A DNA stretch of 12,141 nucleotides from NCBI GenBank assembly GCA_036655775.1, contig JAVVPL010000064.1, forward strand, positions 1 through 12,141. The letters run 5' to 3'. The position numbers and the translations under genes were made by a program. Positions 1-7,218 of this stretch are shown piece by piece. The first letter of the stretch is position 1. Every line of letters starts with the position of its first letter. The notes under the pieces are model-generated. The model was not told where the DNA came from. It ran no database searches and saw nothing but the letters and a program-made list of their open reading frames with translations. Source of the DNA: JAVVPL01 sp036655775. GTDB lineage: Bacteria > Bacteroidota > Bacteroidia > Bacteroidales > P3.

Positions 1-821
1 CCTTAACTTCCCTTTGTATCGAAATGGATCAACGTTACGATTTATTAAAAGATGCGCAAGTCAAAAACATCAAAGAATACAATCAAAAATTTATAAGTCG
101 CCATCTAAATCCAGAAGAAGGGCATCGTTTTTTACCTTATATTGTATTAATTATCGACGAATTTGCCGATTTAATTATGACTGCAGGCAAAGAAGTAGAA
201 CTTCCCATTGCACGATTAGCTCAATTGGCACGTGCTATTGGGATTCACTTAGTTATAGCCACACAACGCCCCTCTGTCAATATTATTACGGGCACGATCA
301 AAGCCAATTTTCCAGCTCGGGTAGCTTTTCGTGTAACCTCTAAAATTGATTCACGTACTATTTTAGATGCCAGTGGAGCTGACCAATTGATTGGTCGAGG
401 CGATATGCTTTTGTCCACAGGCAATGAGATGCTCCGCTTACAATGTGCTTTTATCGACACCCCCGAAATTGAAAGAATTACTGAATTTATAGGCTCTCAA
501 AGAGGATATCCTTCAGCTTATTTACTACCCGAATGTCCAGACGAAACCAATGATAGTGGGAATAAAGATTTATCGTCAGATGAAAGAGATCCTTTATTTG
601 AAGAAGCAGCCCACTTAATTGTAGCCAGTCAACAAGGGTCAACCTCCTTAATCCAACGAAAATTAAAACTCGGATACAATCGCGCAGGTCGTTTGATAGA
701 TCAACTCGAAGCAGCGGGTATCGTGGGTTGTTTTGAAGGCAGTAAATCTAGAGAAGTAAAAATTAAAGATCCCATTGCCTTAGAACAAATTCTCAATACA
801 AGCGAGAAACAAATATTATAA
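1..821 (+). CDS. ftsK: DNA translocase FtsK, C-terminal part (5' end outside window)
   Basis: This is the C-terminal part of the hexameric ATP-driven DNA pump that clears and aligns chromosome termini at the division septum. The frame is open from base 3, so the apparent ATG at 24 is internal: the residues before it (LTSLCIE) continue the usual FtsK motor sequence, and Walker A lies upstream of the window. Visible are the RYDLL and NIKEYN segment, Walker B (VLIIDEFADL), the segment with IATQRPS and GTIKANFPAR, and SKIDSRTILD...GADQLIGRGDML, all typical of the beta RecA-like motor. After a short linker comes the winged-helix gamma domain (about 75 residues, with GYNRAGRLIDQLEAAGIVG), which in known FtsK proteins reads chromosomal orientation sequences. 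The gene ends in TAA and is followed after 61 bases by the lolA-like gene on the same strand. The assignment is secure. Confidence 0.97.
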   Translation, partial: LTSLCIEMDQRYDLLKDAQVKNIKEYNQKFISRHLNPEEGHRFLPYIVLIIDEFADLIMTAGKEVELPIARLAQLARAIGIHLVIATQRPSVNIITGTIKANFPARVAFRVTSKIDSRTILDASGADQLIGRGDMLLSTGNEMLRLQCAFIDTPEIERITEFIGSQRGYPSAYLLPECPDETNDSGNKDLSSDERDPLFEEAAHLIVASQQGSTSLIQRKLKLGYNRAGRLIDQLEAAGIVGCFEGSKSREVKIKDPIALEQILNTSEKQIL

Positions 822-882
822 CACAAATATATAATACTCCTATTTAAAATGGATTGTATCTACTGATTAAACTAATTTCTCC

Positions 883-1575
883 ATGAAAACTAAAATTTAT
901 TTTTTAAGCCTTCTTTTTCTATCTTCTTGTTTTCTGATGCAAGGGGAAGTCGCAAACCAATCTAAGGGCGTAAAACAGACCACACAAGGCGTAAACGATC
1001 CAAAGGCAAACGCAATACTGCAAGCGAGTAAACAATGGCTTACAGGGCTCAAAAGTGTCAAGGCTACGTTTAGCTATACCTTAGAAAATAAAGCACAAAA
1101 GATACGACAAAATAAAACGGGCAATATTTTAGTTAGTGGAAATAAATTCACCTTGAATTTTATGGGTTTGAATGTCTTTTGCAATGGACAAACCCTTTGG
1201 TCGTACAATCCCTCTACCAAAGAAGTCAGTATTAGTGAATATTCCGATTCAGAAGCAGGCAGTATGAATCCATTAAGTATTGTTCAACAGTATGAAAAAA
1301 ATTATCGAGCCAAATTTATTCGGGATGAATCCATTGCAGGTATGGATCGCGCAGTCATCGATTTAATTCCCTTAAAGGCAAGTTCATTTCACAAAATGAG
1401 AATGTATATTACCAAGACAAATAAACAAATCTACAAAACAGCCATCTATGATAAAAATGGAAGTATCTACACCTACACTATCAACAAATATATATTAAAT
1501 CCAAGTGTCAACGCTAATAATTTTACATTTGACACCTCAAAATACCCAGGTGTAGAAATTAATGATATGAGATAA
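883..1575 (+). CDS. lolA: LolA-like outer-membrane lipoprotein carrier protein
   Basis: A 230-residue exported protein of the LolA/LolB-like fold. LolA ferries lipoproteins through the periplasm from LolCDE to the outer membrane. Residues 1-20 form a signal peptide (MKTK followed by a hydrophobic run). The conserved core includes CNGQTLWSYNPSTKEVSI (residues 100-117), matching the DGxxLWxYdP strand pair of LolA, and the C-terminal NNFTFDTSKYPGVEINDMR, a typical ending in Bacteroidota. The ATG at 883 gives a proper signal sequence with nothing usable upstream. The LSSC at residues 13-16 fits a lipobox, so the mature protein might itself be lipid-anchored; normal LolA is soluble, and cleavage nearer residues 20-26 is the alternative. 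It lies 61 bases after ftsK on the same strand, probably in one operon, and converges with ribBA. The symbol rests on fold-level motifs; carrier function is inferred. Confidence 0.88.
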   Translation: MKTKIYFLSLLFLSSCFLMQGEVANQSKGVKQTTQGVNDPKANAILQASKQWLTGLKSVKATFSYTLENKAQKIRQNKTGNILVSGNKFTLNFMGLNVFCNGQTLWSYNPSTKEVSISEYSDSEAGSMNPLSIVQQYEKNYRAKFIRDESIAGMDRAVIDLIPLKASSFHKMRMYITKTNKQIYKTAIYDKNGSIYTYTINKYILNPSVNANNFTFDTSKYPGVEINDMR

Positions 1576-1608
1576 TTTCTATATTTGAACCTATTTACAT
1601 ACAAGCGT

Positions 1609-1633
1609 TATTTAATCCTAAACCGATTAAATA
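1609..1633. terminator. AT-rich hairpin between lolA and ribBA, possible bidirectional terminator
   Basis: Perfect 9-base inverted repeat (TATTTAATC and GATTAAATA) around a 7-base loop, between the convergent ends of lolA and ribBA and overlapping the ribBA stop codon (1627-1629). The position suits a shared terminator. Only one of the nine pairs is G-C and neither side is followed by a clean T-run, so intrinsic termination would be weak. Confidence 0.3.
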
Positions 1634-2835
1634 TGCAATATATGCCCCATTTTGTCTTGCTTTGTTTTTAAATAACGTGCATTGTATTTATTGGGTTTAA
1701 TCAAACTAGGTACCGTTTCAATAATATCTATTCCGTAGCCTTCTAAGCCAATTTTTTTAACTGGATTATTAGTAATTAGACGTATTTTTTTTGCATGTAG
1801 ATACCTAAGAATTTGTGCACCGATTCCATAATCTCTCTCGTCTGCTTTAAATCCTAATAATTCATTGGCCTCTACGGTATCCTTTCCTTCTTCTTGTAAA
1901 TGATACGCTTTTAACTTATTGATAAGACCGATGCCTCTCCCCTCTTGATTCATGTACAACACAATTCCTTTTCCTTCTTTTTCAACCATTTCCATAGCTT
2001 GATGAAGTTGATGCCCACAATCACATTTGCAAGAACCTAACACATCGCCCGTAACACAAGAAGAGTGCACCCTCACCAATACAGGTTCATCCTCATTCCA
2101 TTCCCCTTTTACCATGGCCAAATGCACTTGTCCCGTTGCATTTTCGGTAAAGGCATGCAATTTGAAATGCCCCCATTCCGTGGGAAGATCCACAGTCTCT
2201 TCTTCGGTAATCAAACTCTCGTTTTTGATACGATAGGCTATTAAATCTTTAATACTAATAATTTTGATATCAAATTGTTTGGAAATTTTCATCAATTGTG
2301 GCAAACGAGCCATCGTGCCATCTTCATTCATAATTTCAACCAAAGCTCCTGCGGGATAAAAACCTGCAAGACGTGCTAAATCAACCACAGCTTCGGTATG
2401 CCCCGTACGTCTAAGCACCCCTCCTTCCACTGCACGCAAAGGAAAAATATGACCAGGTCGACCCAAATCTGCAGGTTTGATTTGAGGATCCGCGATTGCA
2501 TTAATTGTTTTAGCTCTATCTGCAACTGAAATTCCCGTAGTACAACCAAAACCGACCAAATCGACAGAAACGGTAAAGGGAGTTTCATGTAAAGAGGTAT
2601 TCGTATTTACCATTAAATCTAAATCTAATTCTCTACAACGTTCTATAGTAGTAGGTGCACAAATTAAACCTCGCCCATAACGAGCCATGAAATTTACTTT
2701 TTCTGGGGTGATTGTTTCCGCAACACTAATGAAGTCTCCTTCATTTTCGCGATTTTCATCATCTACCACAATTAATAATTTTCCATCTTTTAGGTCCGCA
2801 ATGGCCTCTTCTATTGTGTTTAATCTAAATTCCAT
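1627..2835 (-). CDS. ribBA: Bifunctional riboflavin enzyme RibBA (DHBP synthase / GTP cyclohydrolase II)
   Basis: A 402-residue cytoplasmic fusion of the two enzymes that feed riboflavin synthesis. The N-terminal RibB domain (about 1-203) converts ribulose 5-phosphate to 3,4-dihydroxy-2-butanone 4-phosphate plus formate. It shows the acidic loop DDENRENEGD (25-34), RPGHIFPLRA (126-135) and the histidine motif TGHTEA (144-149). The C-terminal RibA domain (about 207-402) opens GTP to the diaminopyrimidine. It has the zinc cysteines C260, C271 and C273 (SSCVTGDVLGSCKCDCG), QEGRGIGL (297-304) and TNNPVKKIGL (355-364). All expected catalytic residues appear present and the length is normal for the fusion. 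The ATG at 2835 is the only plausible start, just before the conserved domain. The apparent promoter leaves a leader of only about 16 bases, too short for an FMN riboswitch. It is monocistronic, convergent with lolA and divergent from the corA-type gene. Confidence 0.97.
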   Translation of the reverse strand: MEFRLNTIEEAIADLKDGKLLIVVDDENRENEGDFISVAETITPEKVNFMARYGRGLICAPTTIERCRELDLDLMVNTNTSLHETPFTVSVDLVGFGCTTGISVADRAKTINAIADPQIKPADLGRPGHIFPLRAVEGGVLRRTGHTEAVVDLARLAGFYPAGALVEIMNEDGTMARLPQLMKISKQFDIKIISIKDLIAYRIKNESLITEEETVDLPTEWGHFKLHAFTENATGQVHLAMVKGEWNEDEPVLVRVHSSCVTGDVLGSCKCDCGHQLHQAMEMVEKEGKGIVLYMNQEGRGIGLINKLKAYHLQEEGKDTVEANELLGFKADERDYGIGAQILRYLHAKKIRLITNNPVKKIGLEGYGIDIIETVPSLIKPNKYNARYLKTKQDKMGHILHI

Positions 2836-2857
2836 GATAATATTGAGTTTTAGACTG

Positions 2858-2891
2858 CAAAAGTAAGCAAAAAAATTCGATATTTTTCAAA
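2858..2891 (-). promoter_or_regulatory. Promoter of ribBA (Bacteroidota -33/-7 type)
   Basis: On the minus strand, TACTTTTG (2858-2865) matches the Bacteroidota -7 consensus TAnnTTTG exactly. A TTTG lies 22 bases upstream (2888-2891), slightly wider than the usual 19-21. The start site would fall near 2851-2853, leaving a 5' leader of about 16 bases and no Shine-Dalgarno sequence. Confidence 0.6.
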
Positions 2892-2908
2892 TATTTTGAC
2901 TACCTTTG
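2876..2908 (+). promoter_or_regulatory. Promoter of the corA-type gene (Bacteroidota -33/-7 type)
   Basis: TACCTTTG (2901-2908) matches TAnnTTTG exactly. The best -33 candidate is TTCG (2876-2879), one mismatch from TTTG, at a spacing of 21. Transcription would begin near 2913-2915 and give a leader of about 75 bases. The -33 part overlaps that of the opposing ribBA promoter. Confidence 0.5.
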
Positions 2909-2976
2909 CACTTTAAAATTAAGAAAAATATCTGATACGGAATGTAAACACTACCATCGGCGTAATTTATAAAAAA

Positions 2977-2982
2977 GGGGGG
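2977..2982 (+). promoter_or_regulatory. G-run ribosome-binding-like site before corA
   Basis: Six G residues followed by A lie seven bases before the ATG at 2990, the right place for pairing with the 16S rRNA tail. The other gene starts I checked (lolA, ribBA, yfhO-like, fkbM-like) have only A/T-rich sequence there, as usual for Bacteroidota. It supports the chosen start, but the run is not a canonical AGGAGG. Confidence 0.35.
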
Positions 2983-2989
2983 ACTTCGA

Positions 2990-3910
2990 ATGATCGAAAC
3001 GGTTAATTTCGGTAAGCTTAAATGGCTTCATATATTAAATCCTAGTGAAGAGGATTTACAGTTTTTAGAGGACACTTTTAAATTTCACCCTTTAGACATA
3101 GAGGATTGCCGAAGTACCAACCAACGACCTAAAATAGATATTTATGATGATTATAATTTTTTAATTCTTCACTTTCCATCGTTTGACAAACAAACCAACA
3201 AAATTTTAAGAGCTAGAGAAATCAAAATTTTTTGGGGCCCCGATTATATTATCACCTTGGGTCGCTCGCATTGGAATGTTAAAGCCTTGTTTAACATTAC
3301 ACAAAAAAATCCAGAAGAAGTCGACGATTTTGTAAAATCGAGTAGTGATGCTCTTTTATATACTATTCTCAACCGTTTAATGATTGATTCTTATTCACTT
3401 TTACTTCGTATCAGTGCGGAAATAGAATTAATCAATCGCGAATTATTTAACAAAAAAGCGGTACAAACCATTGAACGTATTTCGGTTACACGTCGAAATA
3501 TTATATTACTCAATACTATTTTCAAACCTCAATTACGCCTTTTTCACAAATTTGAATCTGGCGAAATCAAAGGCTATTCCCCAGAAACTATGGAAATGGA
3601 AGATTATTGGGGAAATATTTTGGACTCTTACCAAAAAATGTGGGATATGGTGGAAGATAATGGCGAATTAATTGAGGGTTTAGCAAAAACTTTCGATTCA
3701 TTACAGACTAATCGCACCAACGAAATTGTCAAAATCATGACTTTTATTTCTACGCTTTTCTTACCTTTGACTTTCCTTACGGGTCTTTATGGGATGAATG
3801 TAGACTTGCCTTTTATGGAAAAAGAATGGATATTCGGCGGAATTTTACTTGTAATGATCTGTTTTGCCTTCGGATTTATCTATTTTTCCAAAAAACAGAG
3901 ATGGTTATAA
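2990..3910 (+). CDS. corA: CorA family divalent metal cation (Mg2+/Co2+) transporter
   Basis: A 306-residue protein of the CorA family: homopentameric channels that bring Mg2+ (and Co2+ or Ni2+) into the cytoplasm. Residues 1-about 240 form the cytoplasmic alpha/beta and long-helix funnel (DIEDCRSTNQRPKIDIYDDY near 36-55). Two C-terminal membrane helices follow, about 249-266 (TFISTLFLPLTFLTGL) and 280-300. The signature YGMN (267-270) ends the first helix and acts as the selectivity filter. The following loop reads VDLPFMEKEW instead of the common MPEL loop, so ion preference could differ from classical CorA, as in ZntB-like and other divergent members. The lysine/arginine-rich tail KKQRWL is usual. 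The start is set by the G-run site and the near-full family length. It is divergent from ribBA, and its last 31 bases overlap the end of the convergent GT2 gene. Confidence 0.92.
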   Translation: MIETVNFGKLKWLHILNPSEEDLQFLEDTFKFHPLDIEDCRSTNQRPKIDIYDDYNFLILHFPSFDKQTNKILRAREIKIFWGPDYIITLGRSHWNVKALFNITQKNPEEVDDFVKSSSDALLYTILNRLMIDSYSLLLRISAEIELINRELFNKKAVQTIERISVTRRNIILLNTIFKPQLRLFHKFESGEIKGYSPETMEMEDYWGNILDSYQKMWDMVEDNGELIEGLAKTFDSLQTNRTNEIVKIMTFISTLFLPLTFLTGLYGMNVDLPFMEKEWIFGGILLVMICFAFGFIYFSKKQRWL

Positions 3911-4659
3911 CAAATTTTGACATGGTAATATAGTGTTCGAACATACCCATAATTTTTCACCATTACTTTAAAACGCTCTTTCCAACTTTCTTTTTCATTT
4001 ACTTTTGAAAATCCGCCTTGCAAATAGCTGGACAAGATTATATGCGTATTGTAATTCCACTTTGCTATTTTTAAAACTTTAAAAACCCAATCAATATCGG
4101 CTACTATTTTGTATTGTAAATCATAATCCGATGCAATTTCACGTTTAATTAAAATAGACTGATGACACACAAGCATGCCTTTACTAAAAGAATAAAAATC
4201 CAATATTTCAGGCGGCCGCTTAGAACGCAAACCTAAATCTCTTCCTTGTTCATCAATCAATGCGGTATCTCCATAGATACTATCTGGTAATTTTTTTGTA
4301 TCCATGGCAAAGATAGTCGTATACAAACCATCTATCACCTTCTGTAAAGTTTCTGGGGCATAAATCCGATCTCCTGCATTGATAAACCATACATAATCCC
4401 CCTTCGCTAAATGCAAGCCTTTATTCATAGCATCATAAATACCTTTATCCGATTCGGAGATCCATCTATAAGCGTATTTTTTTCGCTCAGCTTCCAAGGC
4501 ATATTTTTGAATTATAGCTAAGGTATGATCCTTACTATTCCCATCTATCAAAATATATTCAATATCAGCATACGTTTGCCCAAGCACACTTTGTATAGTA
4601 GATTCTATACATGCTTGCGCATTATAACATACTGTAATAATTGAAATTTTAATCGACAC
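3880..4659 (-). CDS. Family 2 glycosyltransferase (GTG start)
   Basis: A 259-residue cytoplasmic GT-A enzyme transferring a sugar from a nucleotide-sugar donor (PF00535 type, WcaE-like). Visible are the opening strand ISIITVCYNA (5-14), ILIDGNSKD (36-44), SESDKGIYDAMNKG (68-81), the metal/nucleotide motif NAGD (94-97), CHQS (165-168) and ADIDW (187-191) with the probable catalytic base aspartate. No transmembrane helix is evident. The start codon is GTG at 4659: the first Rossmann strand begins at residue 4, so no later start works, and GTG lies 5 bases after the stop of the upstream yfhO-like gene, indicating translational coupling. The 3' end overlaps the corA-type gene by 31 bases in opposite orientation. 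Donor and acceptor cannot be read from the sequence. Confidence 0.92.
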   Translation of the reverse strand: MSIKISIITVCYNAQACIESTIQSVLGQTYADIEYILIDGNSKDHTLAIIQKYALEAERKKYAYRWISESDKGIYDAMNKGLHLAKGDYVWFINAGDRIYAPETLQKVIDGLYTTIFAMDTKKLPDSIYGDTALIDEQGRDLGLRSKRPPEILDFYSFSKGMLVCHQSILIKREIASDYDLQYKIVADIDWVFKVLKIAKWNYNTHIILSSYLQGGFSKVNEKESWKERFKVMVKNYGYVRTLYYHVKICYNHLCFLEK

Positions 4660-4664
4660 TTGCT

Positions 4665-7130
4665 TTATTTTTTGATTTGTTTTTTACGCTTAGCAAAACA
4701 AAGATACACTATACCTCCCAAAAATAATATACCAATAAGAATGGAGGTATATAAGGTTATATTTCTACTAGTATGATATATTTCTGAATCGTAGGTAAAC
4801 ACAATTGTATGTTCCCCTTCGGGCACCACTAAGGCTCGGAGAATATAATTTGCACGTAATAATGGCACCTCCTTACCATCGATGCTAGCTCGCCAATTCC
4901 GATAAAAAACCTCTGAAAAAACAGCCAATTGTTTACTCTTAGCTTTACTTTGATAGCTTATTTTATTGGGTTGGTAAGCGGTAAGTACAAGGCTTGACAA
5001 ACTATCTTTCACAGGCGTAAAATAAGTGAGCGAGCTATTGAATTTTTTATCTATAAGGGCCACATATTTAGGGTCAAAATTGGCCAAAGCTAAAATTTCT
5101 TCATCAGGATTATTTACCAAACGAATAGAGTCGACAAACCACGCATGCCCTAAAGCGGCTTCATTGAGTTGTACTTGTCCATTGGGAGCTATAAAATATT
5201 TAGTATTCAGCATATTAAGCACACTAATATTTAAACCTTTGGAGAAATGAAAATCTATAATATCTTGATAACGTCTAAGTTTTGCAGGACTATATCCTCC
5301 TATAGATTTATGAAAATAGGAAGTATTCGCTTCATTAAACGTATTACTTGCTGCATTAAAAACTCTATAATTAGGATCCGGATCTTGCAAAATTTGCAAA
5401 TCAGCTTCCGTAGGCTGTATAACCAATGCTTGTTTTTTAGGAACAAAATTTGCATCACTCAAATAACGTTTATCTACCGACCACATATCAATAAGAACAA
5501 TTAAAATCAAGGCTACCGTTACATAACGAACATCCTTTATTTTATTTTTCATATATGCCCATAATAAAAGAAAAGTAACTACAATAAAGCCCAACGAGCG
5601 CCAAGAATCTTGGATTAACATTGATTTCCGATGATTTTCCAAAATATTCATCACTTGATCGATCGCAGAAGAAGGGAAATTGGCTTGAGCCATACGTTGC
5701 ATAAATCCTGCATCATTGGCACTTCCAAACGTAAAAACCGAAGAGCCCAAAAGTATAAATAGCAAACAAATCCCCCCTACAATACCTAAGGAATATTTTA
5801 AATATTTTAAAACTTTATCTTTGTCTAACTTCTGGTCGAAAATATTTTTCAAACCTATCATAGCTAATATAGGCATACTTATTCCTGCTATAATCAATGC
5901 CATAGAAGGCGTTCTAAATTTGTTGTACAAGGGTAAATATTCAAAAAGAAAATTATTGAGTATTCCAAAATTCTTTCCCCAAGCCAACAAAAACGAAAGA
6001 ATTGTGACCGCTAAAAGCCACCATTTCTCTGGACCTTTTACTACAAAAAGTCCCAGCACAAAGAGAAAACAAATTACAGCTCCCGCATACACAGGTCCAG
6101 ATGTAAAAGGTTGTTCGCCCCAATAGGTTGGCAATGCACCTATATTGAGGCCTGCATTTTGAAGTTCTTTGGCAGTTTCTGAATTGGGTTCTATTATGTC
6201 TTGTCCCCCTCCATATAAATTAGGAATCAACAAGGTGAATGTTTCCATTTTTCCATAGCTCCACGAATAGGCATAATCTATTTCCAATCCACCATCATTC
6301 GGTGAGGCTACAGTATGAGAGCCATCTGATTTGATCGTAAGTTCCGATCCGCCTCGCATGGTATCCTTGGCATAATCTTGCGTAGGAAGTAAATTTTCGA
6401 CATTAGCCAATATGGCAAACATAGACGCAATAAGCAGCAAGCCTACGGCTTTTGAAAAATCTTTGATATTTTTTTCTTTTACCAAATAATAAATCATATA
6501 GGTAATAGAGAGCGTGATCACCATCAATAAAGCATAATAGGTAATTTGAATATGGTTGGCGTAAATTTCCAAACCCAAAAAGAGCAAAGTGAGCAAACTT
6601 CCTACAATATATTTTTTCCGAAAAGTCAACAATATGCCGCCTAGCATAGGTGCAATATAGGCCATGGCATAGCCTTTGGTCACATGCCCTGCTTCTATAA
6701 TAATAATATTATAAGAGGCCAGGGCGTATGCAATAGCCCCTAAAGTAGCCAGCCATACATTAGCCCCTATACACAACATAAAAATATAAAAACACAATAA
6801 ATAACAAAAAAACATCCCCACATGATTACCTGGCAAATCAAAACGGAAAAATTGAGCTAGTTTACTAAATATACTTTGACTGGGGGCTCCCGTTACAATT
6901 TCAGGCATTCCACCAAACATATTTGGCGACCATAAAGTATATTCACCCGTTTCTTTATGAAAATCTTTAGCTGCTTTACCCATGCCTTCTACTTGGTTCA
7001 TATCCCCTTGGAAAAGATCTTTTTTGTCGAACACAACAGGCGAAAAGTACGTAATAGTTAATACTAAAAAAACACCAATAGCTATGATATGAGGGTAAAT
7101 TTTACGAAAATTAAATGGATGTGTATTCAT
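4665..7130 (-). CDS. YfhO family polytopic membrane protein (GT-C-like glycosyltransferase)
   Basis: An 821-residue inner-membrane protein of the YfhO family (PF09586). Characterised members in Bacillus and Listeria add sugars to lipoteichoic acid outside the membrane using undecaprenyl-phosphate sugars; Bacteroidota copies are larger and mostly uncharacterised. Residues 12-32 form the first helix. The first external loop carries QGDMNQ (41-46), whose acidic residue D43 is the likely GT-C catalytic position, and WSPNMFGGMP (67-76). Many further helices follow to about residue 550, including the segments YNIIIIEAGHVTKG (140-153) and NHIQITYY (192-199). A soluble region of about 230 residues ends in a beta-rich part (EVFYRNWRASIDGKEVPLLR), then a last helix (about 790-812) and a basic tail KRKKQIKK that stays inside. 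It has its own promoter and is coupled to the GT2 gene 5 bases downstream. The substrate is unknown. Confidence 0.9.
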   Translation of the reverse strand: MNTHPFNFRKIYPHIIAIGVFLVLTITYFSPVVFDKKDLFQGDMNQVEGMGKAAKDFHKETGEYTLWSPNMFGGMPEIVTGAPSQSIFSKLAQFFRFDLPGNHVGMFFCYLLCFYIFMLCIGANVWLATLGAIAYALASYNIIIIEAGHVTKGYAMAYIAPMLGGILLTFRKKYIVGSLLTLLFLGLEIYANHIQITYYALLMVITLSITYMIYYLVKEKNIKDFSKAVGLLLIASMFAILANVENLLPTQDYAKDTMRGGSELTIKSDGSHTVASPNDGGLEIDYAYSWSYGKMETFTLLIPNLYGGGQDIIEPNSETAKELQNAGLNIGALPTYWGEQPFTSGPVYAGAVICFLFVLGLFVVKGPEKWWLLAVTILSFLLAWGKNFGILNNFLFEYLPLYNKFRTPSMALIIAGISMPILAMIGLKNIFDQKLDKDKVLKYLKYSLGIVGGICLLFILLGSSVFTFGSANDAGFMQRMAQANFPSSAIDQVMNILENHRKSMLIQDSWRSLGFIVVTFLLLWAYMKNKIKDVRYVTVALILIVLIDMWSVDKRYLSDANFVPKKQALVIQPTEADLQILQDPDPNYRVFNAASNTFNEANTSYFHKSIGGYSPAKLRRYQDIIDFHFSKGLNISVLNMLNTKYFIAPNGQVQLNEAALGHAWFVDSIRLVNNPDEEILALANFDPKYVALIDKKFNSSLTYFTPVKDSLSSLVLTAYQPNKISYQSKAKSKQLAVFSEVFYRNWRASIDGKEVPLLRANYILRALVVPEGEHTIVFTYDSEIYHTSRNITLYTSILIGILFLGGIVYLCFAKRKKQIKK

Positions 7131-7158
7131 TTTTGAGTATTTTATCTAAATTAGAGGG

Positions 7159-7166
7159 CAAAGTTA
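7159..7166 (-). promoter_or_regulatory. Promoter -7 element of the yfhO-like/GT2 pair
   Basis: TAACTTTG on the minus strand matches TAnnTTTG exactly, 28 bases before the ATG at 7130, giving a leader near 22 bases. No good -33 TTTG is seen; TTTC at 7185-7188 (spacing 18) is the nearest. It lies in the 88-base gap after the GT4 gene, so the pair could be transcribed separately from the upstream block. Confidence 0.5.
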
Positions 7167-7218
7167 CAAAAAATTATATGAATAGAAAAAAAACACATAG
7201 TAAGAAATAAGCAAAAAA

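Noticed and set aside
822..882. Separate promoter for the lolA-like gene
   Set aside because: No TAnnTTTG box at a sensible distance; read-through from ftsK is more likely.
2027..2588. Short frames inside ribBA on both strands
   Set aside because: Shadow frames of a fully conserved gene, with no independent evidence.
2836..2857. FMN riboswitch before ribBA
   Set aside because: The putative leader is only about 16 bases, and none of the conserved RFN element blocks is visible in the intergene.
4212..4219. GC-rich palindrome GCGGCCGC in AT-rich DNA
   Set aside because: A single restriction-type palindrome within GT2 coding sequence, explained by codons and not repeated elsewhere in the window.
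5716..6126. 136-codon open frame on the + strand
   Set aside because: It is antisense to the yfhO-like gene, recognises no family, and comes from an AT-rich membrane-protein coding strand; no promoter or start context was seen.
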